A stretch of 64,000 nucleotides of DNA from Segatella copri (GCF_019127135.1 NZ_JAHOEA010000002.1:87525-151524); one strand, 5' to 3'; positions 53,262 through 62,500 are shown, numbered from the stretch's first letter. The notes: generated by a model not told the origin, from the sequence alone. Numbers and translations: made by a program.

Positions 53262-54482
53262 TTACTTGATAGAGATGAGATTGCCACCCTTAATCTCTTT
53301 GGTGCCGTTATAATCAAGCAGGGTGCCTGATACAACCACCTTCTTGCCTGGTACAAGGATTTTCTTGGTTTCCTCTGTCCACTTTGCACCATCGATGTTG
53401 AAGCAACGGAATACCTCGAGCGTCTTGCCTTCTGTATCCTTACCGTCGTCTGAGATAACGAATGTACCGTTACCATACGTGCCTGTATCTACATCTTTCA
53501 CCTTTACGATGATACCGGTAGCATAAACCTTTGCATCGCCTGCTGTACCGGCATTGATCTTCTCCAGTGCCTGAGCCACAGTGTAAGGCTTCTCCAATGT
53601 ACCGCCTGTTTCTGATGCCTTCAGGTCATCCGTGCTGCGAAGCACAATCTGCCAGGTGTTATTGTAACGGGTGAAGATACCGGTGATATCGAATACACCC
53701 TGTGGAACCACCTCGTTGGCAAACTTAGAATAACCCGAGTTGCGCACTACCAGGTTGCTGCTGCTGATCTTCTTGCCCGTTTCGGCATCAATCAGTTCCA
53801 GACTCGTATTGGTATCATCTGGTGCCCATACGTTTGTACCGTTGGCAGAAGCAAACTTCACCTTCTTCAGGGTCATCAGCTTGCCCACGTTAGCATCCAT
53901 ATAGGCTGCATCAGTAAGCTTTGTCAGGTCAAACTCCTCTGGCACTACCGTGCTTGCATCAGCCTCGCCAGGGTTCAGAATCTTGAAGTGCTCGTTCCAG
54001 ATGGCACGCTCTATCTTTCCCATACCCAGACTTCCATCTGAGAGCTTGGTATTCACACCGCCAATCTGAGGCAACTTCTTGTAACTTCCGATATAGAGAC
54101 CCTTCAGATTTACGAGAATCTCCTGACCGACAGGAAGATAACCCGACAGGCCACTTCCGTTGATGGCAATGATGATAGCGCCGGATGCATCCTGTACGCT
54201 CACCTGATTGTAGATATTGCCACTGACATCATTGCCCGTCACTACCGCCTTGATCATCATGTCCTTCTCAATCTGCTTGTAGCCATTGTCGCTGTTGATA
54301 ATCGTAGCAAACTGGGTCTTCAAATCTGCTATGCTGATCACATTCTTCTCCCTCAGGCTGTTGTTGCCATATGGAGCTGCAGGCACCTTCTCGGTCAGGT
54401 CTGGGTCAGCATAACCGTCGCCCATACACGACCCCAGGGTCAGTGCCAGGAATGCCAATGCTATGAATTTTATCTTTTTCAT
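53262..54482 (-). CDS. DUF5689-type lipoprotein with OB-fold C-terminal domain
   Basis: A 406-residue lipoprotein (lipobox LGSC, Cys19). Residues about 45-290 match the DUF5689 pattern (ISIADLKTQF, IKAVVTGNDVSGNIYNQVSV, DASGAIIIAINGSGL). The last 110 residues repeat the PYTVAQALEKINAGTAG OB-fold domain found twice in the next gene. It starts 36 bp after the receptor gene, so it is likely its surface partner, comparable in position to SusD in sugar systems. Confidence 0.82.
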   Translation of the reverse strand: MKKIKFIALAFLALTLGSCMGDGYADPDLTEKVPAAPYGNNSLREKNVISIADLKTQFATIINSDNGYKQIEKDMMIKAVVTGNDVSGNIYNQVSVQDASGAIIIAINGSGLSGYLPVGQEILVNLKGLYIGSYKKLPQIGGVNTKLSDGSLGMGKIERAIWNEHFKILNPGEADASTVVPEEFDLTKLTDAAYMDANVGKLMTLKKVKFASANGTNVWAPDDTNTSLELIDAETGKKISSSNLVVRNSGYSKFANEVVPQGVFDITGIFTRYNNTWQIVLRSTDDLKASETGGTLEKPYTVAQALEKINAGTAGDAKVYATGIIVKVKDVDTGTYGNGTFVISDDGKDTEGKTLEVFRCFNIDGAKWTEETKKILVPGKKVVVSGTLLDYNGTKEIKGGNLISIK

Positions 54483-54518
54483 TGTTCTTTCTTTTTATTG
54501 TTATAGAGAAACTGCTCT

Positions 54519-57119
54519 TTAGAATCTGTAAGATACCTGGAACATGCCGTTGGTACCCCAGGTGTAATACTTCTTAGGATTCTTAGAGAACTGGTAGAGG
54601 CGAGGATTCTTCACGTTGCCGTTAGCATCCAGTGTATAGCTTGAACGAGAGTTCTGCTCATATCCGCCTGTTACGATGGTCTGGTTGTTCAGCAGGTTGG
54701 TAATCATGAGGTTGAAGTTGAGAGAACCCTTCTTCAGTCTCACGCTCTTGCCTATGCTCAGGTCAACCATCCATCCTCCGTGACCCTTCTCCTGGGCTAC
54801 AGCATCCTCAGTCCAGCTCATACCGTCGAGTGTAGTAGGAGCAAAGATTTCAGGGTATGCCTTGTAGGCAGCCTGGCGGTTGGTCAGCACCTTCTCATAT
54901 CTGTAGCTTGGAGAATAAGAGAGGTAGATGCGGTCGTAGTAGTTGGCATTGAGGTTGACGAACCATCCGTTTACGTGGGCATCGAGACCGATGCTTCCCA
55001 CTGTGAGCGGTGTGCCACTCTCGCGCATATTCATCACGTAAGCCTTGTCCTGGTAAACCTCAGCACTCTTTGAGAGCATGTATACGGCGTTTACATTGTT
55101 GATGTTCTTCGCCTCGCTCATAGCGCCCAGAGTCTTCAGGTCGAGCCATGATGTGAGCTTGATCTTAGCGCCCACCTCTACACCATAGTATTCCTTCTTC
55201 AGTCCGGTCATGCTCACGTAGGTGAATGAATTCTCATCATCGTTGTAGAAGTTCTGCCATTCCGTAACGTTCTCCAGTCGGCTGTAGTATCCGCTCACGT
55301 TGGCACTCAGCCATGCATTGCGATACTGGTAGCTGAATTCTGAGCTGAAGATGCGCTCGTTCTTGAGGTTAGTCACGAAGTCGTTGCTGATTTCAGGCGA
55401 GATGAAGGCTGTGCTTGCCATCGGCGCACGCAGCTCGTATCCGGCTCCGATGCTGAAGGCATGGCCTCTGCCCATATCCACGTTCAGGCTTCCCTTTACG
55501 CCACCGTCCAGGAAGTTGGCTGTGCCGCTCTTGCCCTGGCTGTTGTTCGGTGCCATACCGTTGCGCATGTAGCCGCGGCGGTTCATGCCGGTATATCCGA
55601 TACGTCCGCTCAGCATCGCCTTCATGTTGTAGAATTCGGCTGTATAGGTGCTCCATGCGTTTGCCTTGTTCACGTCGATGCGATAGTCGTAACCGAACTT
55701 GTCGCCCTCGTAAACCAGCTTGCCTGTGTTGTTAGGACCGGCTGTGTTCAGGTCGTACTGCACACGTGGGTCGGTCTTAGGATAATCGCCCAGGGCATAG
55801 GTGTTGATGTTGTGGAAGATGGCACCGCCCAGCATGTCTTCCAGTGTCTGATAGTGCTGGTTGGTACTCTTTCCGAGCATGATACCCGTGGCCAGGTTCG
55901 ATTTCTTGGTCAGCTTGGTGTTCAGAACGGATGACAGGGTCAGGGTCAGGTTGTCGTTGTGCTTAGCCTGAACATAGTAGAGCAGATCCTGTCCGTTCTT
56001 GGCTGCCTGCTGGTTGGCATAGTACAGTCGGTCCCAGTTAATCTGTCGGTTCTGCTTGCTTGCCTGCCAGTAGTTTACGGCGTTGTTCCAGTTTTCCCAG
56101 GTATACATGTTGTTGCCGTTCTTGTAGTCGCCCCATACATAGTAGTTGGCAGATGGCATGTTCTTCCAGTAGTCTGGCTGTGGATTCTCTGCGTTGTTGT
56201 AGTTGAGCTTGGTGCTCTTGTACATAGAGTATTTTCCGAACACCGATGTGGTGAGCTTCATCTGGTCGTTGATTTCCCAGTCCCATGTAGCGATAGCCGA
56301 AGGGGCAAAGTCGTTCACTACGCGTGAGTTTCTCTTGTGTCCGTTCTGGTATCCCCAGTATGGGTTATACTGGTAGTCGTTTGCCAGCCAGTAAGCCTCG
56401 TCGGTAGATGCTCCCTGGGTGCTTCTTTCTGTCGGGTTACCCCATGTAGAGAAGCTCAGCGAGTGGCCGTTCATCCACTTCTTCTGCACGCCGAAGAAAT
56501 AGGAGAGGGCGTTGTAGAAGGTTCCCTCTACGTATCCCCGGTTAGCCCAACGGTAGGTGAGACCGGCTGTAATGGCCCATCCCTTCTCGTTGAATCCGCT
56601 GGAGTAGGAGTAGAGTCCGCGCAGGGTATAGTTGCGGTTGGCAACACCTACGCTGGCATACTGTCCTTCCTGCATGCTTCCGGCACGGAAATCATAGTTG
56701 TTGGAGCCTGCCATGCCCGTCATCGAATAGCCGTTGGCTTCGAAAGGCAGGGCGAAGTCTACGTTTCTGGAGAATCGGTTCAAACCGCCGATGTTGGAGA
56801 AACGGAACTGTCCGGTCTCCATATCGTTCATGGAAGCACCGTTGATATAGACATCGTTGTACTTCTGGTTGAAGGCACGGTAGCGGAAACGTGCTGGCGA
56901 GAACAGATAACCTGCCTGGCTCGCGTATACGTTGCTGGTAGAATTGAGGATGGTGACATTGGATGACATGTCATCGTCCTCGCCCAACTGTGCCTCGGAG
57001 AAGGTGAAAGCATTCTCGTCGAGTCCCTGTGCTACGTTCTGGTCAGTCTTTTCGTTCTGAGCCATAGCCAATGAACACGAGAAGAGCGCTAACATTGCTA
57101 AGTTTACTTTCTTCTGCAT
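54519..57119 (-). CDS. TonB-dependent outer-membrane receptor
   Basis: An 866-residue outer-membrane protein with a signal peptide (1-20, AMA-Q). A plug-like segment (about 45-150) contains FNQKYNDVYINGASMNDMETG, a phrase typical of TonB-dependent receptors. The rest is a 22-strand-type barrel rich in aromatic residues, ending in the terminal aromatic FQVSYRF. There is no carboxypeptidase-like N-terminal domain and no obvious TonB box. It is first in an operon with two OB-fold lipoproteins. The cargo is not known from sequence; the neighbouring nucleases suggest nucleic-acid fragments. Confidence 0.85.
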   Translation of the reverse strand: MQKKVNLAMLALFSCSLAMAQNEKTDQNVAQGLDENAFTFSEAQLGEDDDMSSNVTILNSTSNVYASQAGYLFSPARFRYRAFNQKYNDVYINGASMNDMETGQFRFSNIGGLNRFSRNVDFALPFEANGYSMTGMAGSNNYDFRAGSMQEGQYASVGVANRNYTLRGLYSYSSGFNEKGWAITAGLTYRWANRGYVEGTFYNALSYFFGVQKKWMNGHSLSFSTWGNPTERSTQGASTDEAYWLANDYQYNPYWGYQNGHKRNSRVVNDFAPSAIATWDWEINDQMKLTTSVFGKYSMYKSTKLNYNNAENPQPDYWKNMPSANYYVWGDYKNGNNMYTWENWNNAVNYWQASKQNRQINWDRLYYANQQAAKNGQDLLYYVQAKHNDNLTLTLSSVLNTKLTKKSNLATGIMLGKSTNQHYQTLEDMLGGAIFHNINTYALGDYPKTDPRVQYDLNTAGPNNTGKLVYEGDKFGYDYRIDVNKANAWSTYTAEFYNMKAMLSGRIGYTGMNRRGYMRNGMAPNNSQGKSGTANFLDGGVKGSLNVDMGRGHAFSIGAGYELRAPMASTAFISPEISNDFVTNLKNERIFSSEFSYQYRNAWLSANVSGYYSRLENVTEWQNFYNDDENSFTYVSMTGLKKEYYGVEVGAKIKLTSWLDLKTLGAMSEAKNINNVNAVYMLSKSAEVYQDKAYVMNMRESGTPLTVGSIGLDAHVNGWFVNLNANYYDRIYLSYSPSYRYEKVLTNRQAAYKAYPEIFAPTTLDGMSWTEDAVAQEKGHGGWMVDLSIGKSVRLKKGSLNFNLMITNLLNNQTIVTGGYEQNSRSSYTLDANGNVKNPRLYQFSKNPKKYYTWGTNGMFQVSYRF

Positions 57120-57451
57120 AGTTTATATGTATTAAGTATTAATAAACCGGCAACAGCAGTCTTTTTGAGCAGTGATGATATATGTCCCGCTAGGTCTTGT
57201 TTAGGCGATAAGGGGACTTACCGTGGTCCCTGGTCTTGTATCTTCTGTTCCGATTCAATGTGTTTAATGCTGCAAAGTAACAAAAAGTTTTTTGAAAAAT
57301 GAATTTATTTATGTTAAAAATGCATGAAATCTGAAAAAATATTCGTTTTTATGGAGATATTTCCGGTTTTTTAGGTATCTTTGCTGCCTGTTACCTCACC
57401 GTGTTAAGGTGAACATAATATATATAATAAGGTATACATTAATAATTAACT
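57120..57451. other. Divergent control region between receptor operon and nuclease gene
   Basis: No gene. A plus-strand -7 element TATCTTTG lies at 57376-57383. A weak minus-strand -7 (TTACTTTG) lies at 57272-57279. The receptor leader contains a GGGAC / GTCCC hairpin near 57215-57234. Confidence 0.45.
57376..57383 (+). promoter_or_regulatory. -7 promoter element upstream of the EEP nuclease gene
   Basis: TATCTTTG followed by C. A 300-bp repeat element now separates it from the gene at 57764. Confidence 0.45.
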
Positions 57452-57748
57452 GAACTTTCGCATGTGGTTCAAGTACGGGCTGAAGGCCCAAAAGCTCCAG
57501 AAGCAGCACGCCCTGAAAGGGCAGAAGCTCCTAGCCCAGGGCATCGCCCTGGGTATAATGGCAATCAGTAAGGCGCCCTGTAAGGGCAAAAGCTTTATGC
57601 TTTGTCTGGAGTTTTAAAGCTTTTGCCCTTACAGGGCGACAGGTTTGCGTCCGTAATTACCCAGGGCGCTGCCCTGGGCTAGGGGCTTCTGCCCTTTCAG
57701 GGCGTGTGGAACTCACTTGGCGTGTGGAACTCACTTGCGAAAACTTGA
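57452..57748. repeat. Palindromic repeat element copy 2 (full length)
   Basis: Begins GAACTTTCGCATGTGG and ends in a complementary ACTTGCGAAAACTTG, so it has imperfect terminal inverted repeats. Inside are the four GC-rich palindromes of the family, mirrored around an AAAGCTTTT-type centre. Confidence 0.9.
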
Positions 57749-57763
57749 ATAATTAATATTAGT

Positions 57764-58834
57764 ATGAGAAAACATTTGCTCTTGCTGGCAGCCCTCCTCA
57801 TGATTGGGCTGGGCGCTACGGCACAGAAAAAGAAGTCGCAGACTTCCGGTAATAGGCAGTATCAGGTGTATGCTGTGGGTTTCTACAACCAGGAGAACCT
57901 CTTCGATACCTGCCATGATGCCGGTAAGAATGATTACGAGTATCTCCCTGCTAAGGGATGGAATGGTATGAAATATACCAATAAACTCAAGAATATGTCG
58001 CGTGCACTTGCCGACATGGGTACCGATGTGCTGCCTAACGTGGGCTGTGCCTTCATCGGTCTGTCTGAGGTTGAGAATGCCAACGTGCTGAAAGATCTCA
58101 CCGCGCAGCCGCCTCTCAAGGCTAGAAACATGCAGTTCTGCCATATCGAGGGTCCCGATAAGCGAGGCATCGATTGTGCGCTGCTCTATAATCCGGCACT
58201 CTTCACGGTGAAGAATACCCGATTGGTGCCTTATGTACAGGAACTCGCCAAGGATTCTGCCTACAAGACCCGTGGTTTCCTCACCGTTCGTGGTGAGCTG
58301 GCGGGCGAGGATGTGGCGGTTATCGTATGCCACTGGCCAAGCCGTTTCTCCGGTTCGTTCTATCGCGAGAGCGGAGCGCGCCAGACTAAGGTGGTAAAAG
58401 ACAGTCTGCTCCGTCTGAACCCGGCGATGAAAGTGTTCGTGATGGGTGATATGAACGATGATCCTACCAACGCCAGCATGCACAAGGTGCTGAAGGCGAA
58501 GGCTGAAATCAGCGAGGTTGGTGCCGATGATATGTACAATCCATGGTACAACATTCTGGCTAAGGAGGGCAAGGGAACCCTGTTCTACAGCGGTTCATGG
58601 AATCTCTTCGACCAGATTGTCATCACGCCTAATCTCCTGAACAAGGATAGTAAGCACAAGGACTACAGCTCTTTGAAATTCTGGAAGAACCATATCTTCC
58701 GCCGCGATTACCTCATCCAGCAGGAGGGCCAGTACAAGGGTGCTCCTTTGCGTACCAAGGCGGGTGGCAGATGGCTCAACGGCTACAGCGATCACCTGCC
58801 GGTAGTGATGTACTTGGTGAAGGAAAAGAAGTAA
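57764..58834 (+). CDS. Secreted endonuclease/exonuclease/phosphatase-family protein
   Basis: A 356-residue protein with a signal peptide (1-20, ATA-Q). EEP-fold catalytic motifs: GLSEVEN (101-105 region, metal-binding Glu), RGIDCALLYN, VCHWPSR, GDMNDDP and a terminal YSDHLPVVMYL. The family includes DNase I-like nucleases and phosphodiesterases. Together with the nuclease at 49852 and the OB-fold/receptor operon it fits degradation of extracellular nucleic acid. A phosphatase role cannot be excluded. Confidence 0.9.
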   Translation: MRKHLLLLAALLMIGLGATAQKKKSQTSGNRQYQVYAVGFYNQENLFDTCHDAGKNDYEYLPAKGWNGMKYTNKLKNMSRALADMGTDVLPNVGCAFIGLSEVENANVLKDLTAQPPLKARNMQFCHIEGPDKRGIDCALLYNPALFTVKNTRLVPYVQELAKDSAYKTRGFLTVRGELAGEDVAVIVCHWPSRFSGSFYRESGARQTKVVKDSLLRLNPAMKVFVMGDMNDDPTNASMHKVLKAKAEISEVGADDMYNPWYNILAKEGKGTLFYSGSWNLFDQIVITPNLLNKDSKHKDYSSLKFWKNHIFRRDYLIQQEGQYKGAPLRTKAGGRWLNGYSDHLPVVMYLVKEKK

Positions 58835-58837
58835 AGT

Positions 58838-58865
58838 AGTTGATAGTTTATAGTTGATAGTTTAT
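58838..58865. repeat. Heptad array after the EEP nuclease gene
   Basis: AGTTGAT, AGTTTAT, AGTTGAT, AGTTTAT: four 7-mers a few bases after the stop. Confidence 0.85.
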
Positions 58866-58922
58866 AGGCACGGATTACGCGGATTACACGGATTTATGGC
58901 TCTGAGGCCAATATTCCGCACC

Positions 58923-59043
58923 GAACTTTCGCATGTGGTTCAAGTACGGGCTGAAGGCCCAAAAGCTCCTAGCCCAGGGCGATGCCCTGGGCTAGGAGCT
59001 TCTGCCCTTTCAGGGCGTGTGGGGCTTACTTGCGAAACTTGAA
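58923..59043. repeat. Palindromic repeat element copy 3 (short form)
   Basis: Same ends as the copy at 57452 (GAACTTTCGCATGTGG .. ACTTGCGAAACTTGA), but the middle is deleted, leaving one GCCCAGGGC palindrome and the GCAGAAG/CTTCTGC arms. Confidence 0.9.
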
Positions 59044-59055
59044 TAAGCTAATCAT

Positions 59056-59083
59056 AAAGTTCAAAGCTCAAAGTTCAAAGTAG
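59056..59083 (+). repeat. Heptad array directly before the UDG-family gene
   Basis: AAAGTTC, AAAGCTC, AAAGTTC, AAAGTAG, preceded by ATCATA and followed at once by the ATG at 59086. Same leader as before purM and purC. Confidence 0.9.
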
Positions 59084-59085
59084 AA

Positions 59086-59658
59086 ATGGTTGAGAATCAT
59101 CCTTTTGAGCCGTGGCTGCCCGAGAATGCGCGGCTGCTGATGCTCGGCACGTTTCCGCCTGCAGAAAAGCGGTGGTGCATGCCCTGGTATTATCCTAACT
59201 TCCAGAATGATATGTGGAGGATATTCGGGATTATCTACTTCCAGGATAAGCTCCATTTCGTGGATGTAGAGAAGAAGACCTACCGCCTCGATGCCATCAG
59301 GGAGTTCCTGGGGGAGAAGGGCGTCGCCATCTATGATACCGCACAGCAGGTGATACGTACCAAGAATACGGCATCCGACAAGGACCTGCAGATTGTGCAG
59401 CCCGCCGATCTCGACGGCATGCTCCGCCAGCTGCCCCATTGCAGGGCGGTGCTCACAGCCGGTCAGCTTGCCACAAAGGTATTCTCTGAACACTTCGGTA
59501 TCAGGGAAAAGCCTGAGATGGGAGGTTACGCAGAATTCCAGTTCGAGGGTCGCAGGCTCCGTCTGTACCGCATGCCCTCCAGCTCCCGTGCCTATCCCAT
59601 GGCAGTGGAGAAGAAGGCTGAATTCTACCGCAGGATGTTTGAGAAGGAACTTCTTTGA
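59086..59658 (+). CDS. Uracil-DNA glycosylase superfamily protein
   Basis: A 190-residue protein with the UDG-superfamily layout: LLMLGTFPPAEKRW near the N-terminus (motif 1 position), YPNFQNDMWRIFG, and MPSSSRAYPM in the motif 2 region near the C-terminus. Members remove uracil or other damaged bases from DNA. The catalytic residues of classical UDG are not obvious, so specificity is open. The gene is flanked by heptad repeats on both sides. Confidence 0.75.
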   Translation: MVENHPFEPWLPENARLLMLGTFPPAEKRWCMPWYYPNFQNDMWRIFGIIYFQDKLHFVDVEKKTYRLDAIREFLGEKGVAIYDTAQQVIRTKNTASDKDLQIVQPADLDGMLRQLPHCRAVLTAGQLATKVFSEHFGIREKPEMGGYAEFQFEGRRLRLYRMPSSSRAYPMAVEKKAEFYRRMFEKELL

Positions 59659-59659
59659 A

Positions 59660-59687
59660 GTGAAGAGTGAAGAACGAAGAGTGAAGA
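59660..59687. repeat. Heptad array after the UDG-family gene
   Basis: GTGAAGA, GTGAAGA, ACGAAGA, GTGAAGA, beginning at the stop codon. Confidence 0.85.
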
Positions 59688-59709
59688 ATTCAATAGTCTG
59701 ATGGCGCCG

Positions 59710-59802
59710 CACGCCCTGAAAGGGCAGAAGCTCCTAGCCCAGGGCATCGCCCTGGGTAATAAGGGTAGTAAGCAAGGCGCCCTGAAAGGGCAAAAGCTTT
59801 AT
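59710..59802. repeat. Palindromic repeat element copy 4 (left half only)
   Basis: ACGCCCTGAAAGGGCAGAAG, a GCCCAGGGC..GCCCTGGGT palindrome and GCGCCCTGAAAGGGCAAAAG; the mirrored half and outer ends are missing. Confidence 0.85.
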
Positions 59803-59827
59803 AGACATAAATGAAAGAAGAAAGAAT

Positions 59828-60451
59828 ATGAAAGATAAAGTGACCGTTATTGGCATTGCGGGAGGCACAGGCTCCGGCAAGACCACTGTGGTGAAGAAAC
59901 TCGTAGAAGTGCTGCCGCCTCATTATGTGGCTGTGGTGCCCCTCGATTCATATTATAACGATACCTCGCAGATGACCGAGGAAGAACGTCATCAGATCAA
60001 TTTCGACCACCCGTCGGCATTCGATTGGAAGCTTTTGCACCAGCAGCTCGCTGATCTGCGCGCTGGCAAGGCGATAGAGCAACCCACCTATAGTTATATC
60101 AAATGCAACCGTGAACCGGAAACGGTTCACGTTGACCCCAAACCGGTTGTGATCATCGAAGGCATCATGACGCTGGTGGACAAGAAGTTGAGAGACCTGA
60201 TGGACCTGAAGGTGTTTGTGGATACCGATGCTGATGAGCGTCTGATACGCAACATCCAGCGTGATACCATCGACAGGGGTCGCACCGTATCGATGGTGGT
60301 AGACCGATACCTGAAGGTCCTGAAACCGATGCACGAGCAGTTTATCGAACCTACCAAGCGCTATGCTGACATCATCATTCCGCAGGGTGGCGAAAACCTC
60401 AAGGGCATCGGTATCCTCTGCAAGTATGTAGAGGGATTGATAGAGAAATAA
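59828..60451 (+). CDS. udk: Uridine kinase
   Basis: A 207-residue cytoplasmic kinase phosphorylating uridine and cytidine for salvage. Walker A is GGTGSGKT at 12-19. The VVPLDSYYNDTSQMT segment binds substrate. FDHPSAFDW and FVDTDADERLIRNIQRD are characteristic of Udk. Length matches the family. A salvage enzyme beside secreted nucleases would fit nucleic-acid use, though the link is only positional. Confidence 0.94.
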   Translation: MKDKVTVIGIAGGTGSGKTTVVKKLVEVLPPHYVAVVPLDSYYNDTSQMTEEERHQINFDHPSAFDWKLLHQQLADLRAGKAIEQPTYSYIKCNREPETVHVDPKPVVIIEGIMTLVDKKLRDLMDLKVFVDTDADERLIRNIQRDTIDRGRTVSMVVDRYLKVLKPMHEQFIEPTKRYADIIIPQGGENLKGIGILCKYVEGLIEK

Positions 60452-60561
60452 AAATATTTTTGGTTCAAGCATTGCATTTCTTTAATGCAATAACGTTTAT
60501 GAGACAGGGCGGCCTTCTTCGTGAGAAGAGGTCCGCCCGCTTTGTTTTTATCCCAGTCTGG

Positions 60562-60890
60562 CTATTCAAGTAGTTCAGTTAGCTAACTCAAGTAGTTCAG
60601 TTAGCTAATTCAAGTGGTTCAGTTTGCTAACTCAAGTAGTTTTGTCAGCGAATTCAGCCGTCTCAGTTAGCTGATTCAGCCGTCTCAATAAGCCTACGGA
60701 TACGTCTGCGCTAGCCGGCGCAGTAATATCCGTACCCCGACGCAGTAATATCCGTATCCCGACGCAGTAATATCTGTATCCCGACGCAGTAATATCTGTA
60801 ACCCGACGCAGTAATATCCGTACCCCGGCGCAGTAATATCCGTACCCCGATGCAGTAATATCCGTGAGCCAGCGCAGCACAACGTGTGGT
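60562..60890. repeat. Fifteen-unit array with strict 22-bp period
   Basis: After a first 21-bp unit at 60562, units start every 22 bp from 60583 to 60869. Units 1-6 are of the CTAACTCAAGTAG..CAGTTAG type, whose ends are complementary. Unit 7 is intermediate, and units 8-15 are of the CCGACGCAGTAATATC type. The register never slips. The rest of 60452-61127 has no supported gene. Confidence 0.95.
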
Positions 60891-61127
60891 CCGTTTTCGC
60901 TAGGTCCCATCATAACCATATTCTGCAAAGATCTTCTTGCTTTTTGCAAGAAGATAAGCTGAAAAACGTGATAGATGAAGGCTATTAGTGATGGATAGCG
61001 TGATGGATATTGTAAACATTTTGTCCATCCATCACGCTTTCCTAAATAGATAATTCTCTTATTATCAGGTGATTAATATTTTGATAAGAGAAAAAGTGAG
61101 GGATGTGAGGGATAAAAACTTTAAAGA

Positions 61128-62417
61128 TTATTCCTCTTCCTCCTTCTCAAAAGCCTCTACGAATGGCTGGTGGAAACTCTGGAAAATGTTGAGATACTCG
61201 GCTCTCACCTCATCATCCTCATCAAAAAGATTCAACTCGCCACGCTTGTGAGCCTTCAGCATACTGCTGTAACGGCGAATCTTACGCTTGTAGTTCCTTG
61301 CCAGCAACGCATCTGCCTGAACAGGATTCTGACTGACATACGAAAAGGCACAAAGCTGCTTCATAAACATGTCGAACACCGGATTGTCATGACTCCAGTC
61401 ATCCTCATTCAGCCAGAACCACTGGAAATGATACTTCTGCTCCAATGCCATCAGATGCTGGCCCAGCTCGTCAATCTCCATGCCCTTCTGCATCTGCTCC
61501 TCAGCAAACGCTACCAGAGAGGCTGCATCCACATTCAACTCAACCTCGTGAGAAAGCGTGGTGCCCTCAATCTGAATGCGCCAACGGTAATTCCTGTTCT
61601 TGATGAGCGCAGAATTCGTGTTCATCAGCAACTCAGAAAGCTTGCCCTCGGTAGGAATCTGACCCACTACCGAAAGACGGTCGCGCTGGTTGCGAACCAC
61701 CAGCTGATGGTCCTCATGGCGCAATACACACATGTAAACCAGTCTGTTGCTGTCGAGCTGAAGGGTGAAACGGTCGTTGTTGTCATCGCCCACAAATTCG
61801 TAGGTGTAGTCATCCACCTTATCCTGAGGAATGCTCAGTTCGCCATGAACCTTGTTGCCCTCGGCATCGAAGAGCGAGAAACCGATGTAAGGAATCTGAA
61901 GACGGAGAACCACCGGATTGCCTCCATCCTCTGGAATCAGGGTAACAGCCAGTCCGTCATCACCGAAATCTTCCTTGCGGCATACGAATCCGTCATCCGT
62001 CTTCTCAGCCTTCTCCACCTTCACCTCGCCGTGGTGCCACCAGAGATCGAAGGTGATGGTCTGGTCGTCCTCAGCGGTTACATGGATGAAATCATCGATG
62101 TCCTGACCCAGGTAAACCACCTTGGCAGGCTCAATCTCCTCATCATCATCGCCCAGCGCGCGCACCCACACCTCGCCCGGAATAGGATCATCTTCCCATT
62201 CGGCAGCAGCAGGGGCTGCAGTAGACTTGAAAACGAGGAAAACCATTCTTTCTTCCTCCCTCGTGCCATCTTCGCGGCACGTGAAGCACTTCGCCTCCTT
62301 GGGGATGAAGAATGGGGTTAACAGGTACGGGTTTTTGCATAATGCGGTATACTCTACCTCGGTCCATACCGGGAGAGCGTGTGTATTAGTCTTGTCTGTC
62401 ATATTTTCTTGTTGCAT
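61128..62417 (-). CDS. Acidic protein of unknown function
   Basis: A 429-residue protein with no signal peptide or membrane segment. It is rich in Asp and Glu (for example ALGDDDEEIEP and a C-terminal EKEEEE). The N-terminal two thirds are beta-rich with FDLWWHHGEVKVEK and IPYIGFSLFDAEGNKVHGEL; the C-terminal third is helical with YKRKIRRYSSMLKAHKRGEL. I do not recognise the family. An alternative start is the ATG 15 bp in (MTDKTN). Its promoter lies at 62501-62508. Confidence 0.75.
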   Translation of the reverse strand: MQQENMTDKTNTHALPVWTEVEYTALCKNPYLLTPFFIPKEAKCFTCREDGTREEERMVFLVFKSTAAPAAAEWEDDPIPGEVWVRALGDDDEEIEPAKVVYLGQDIDDFIHVTAEDDQTITFDLWWHHGEVKVEKAEKTDDGFVCRKEDFGDDGLAVTLIPEDGGNPVVLRLQIPYIGFSLFDAEGNKVHGELSIPQDKVDDYTYEFVGDDNNDRFTLQLDSNRLVYMCVLRHEDHQLVVRNQRDRLSVVGQIPTEGKLSELLMNTNSALIKNRNYRWRIQIEGTTLSHEVELNVDAASLVAFAEEQMQKGMEIDELGQHLMALEQKYHFQWFWLNEDDWSHDNPVFDMFMKQLCAFSYVSQNPVQADALLARNYKRKIRRYSSMLKAHKRGELNLFDEDDEVRAEYLNIFQSFHQPFVEAFEKEEEE

Positions 62418-62500
62418 ATAATTCTTGAGTTGGTTCTATTCCTGTTCATCATCCGGCGGGTGTGGCAGGATGATGGGGTGTTGGTCCCAAAAAACGGGTG

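Noticed and set aside
60632-60949. Minus-strand ORF with YYC/ILLRR repeats
   Set aside because: It is the translation of the 22-bp array; the period is not a multiple of three, so reading frames rotate between units.
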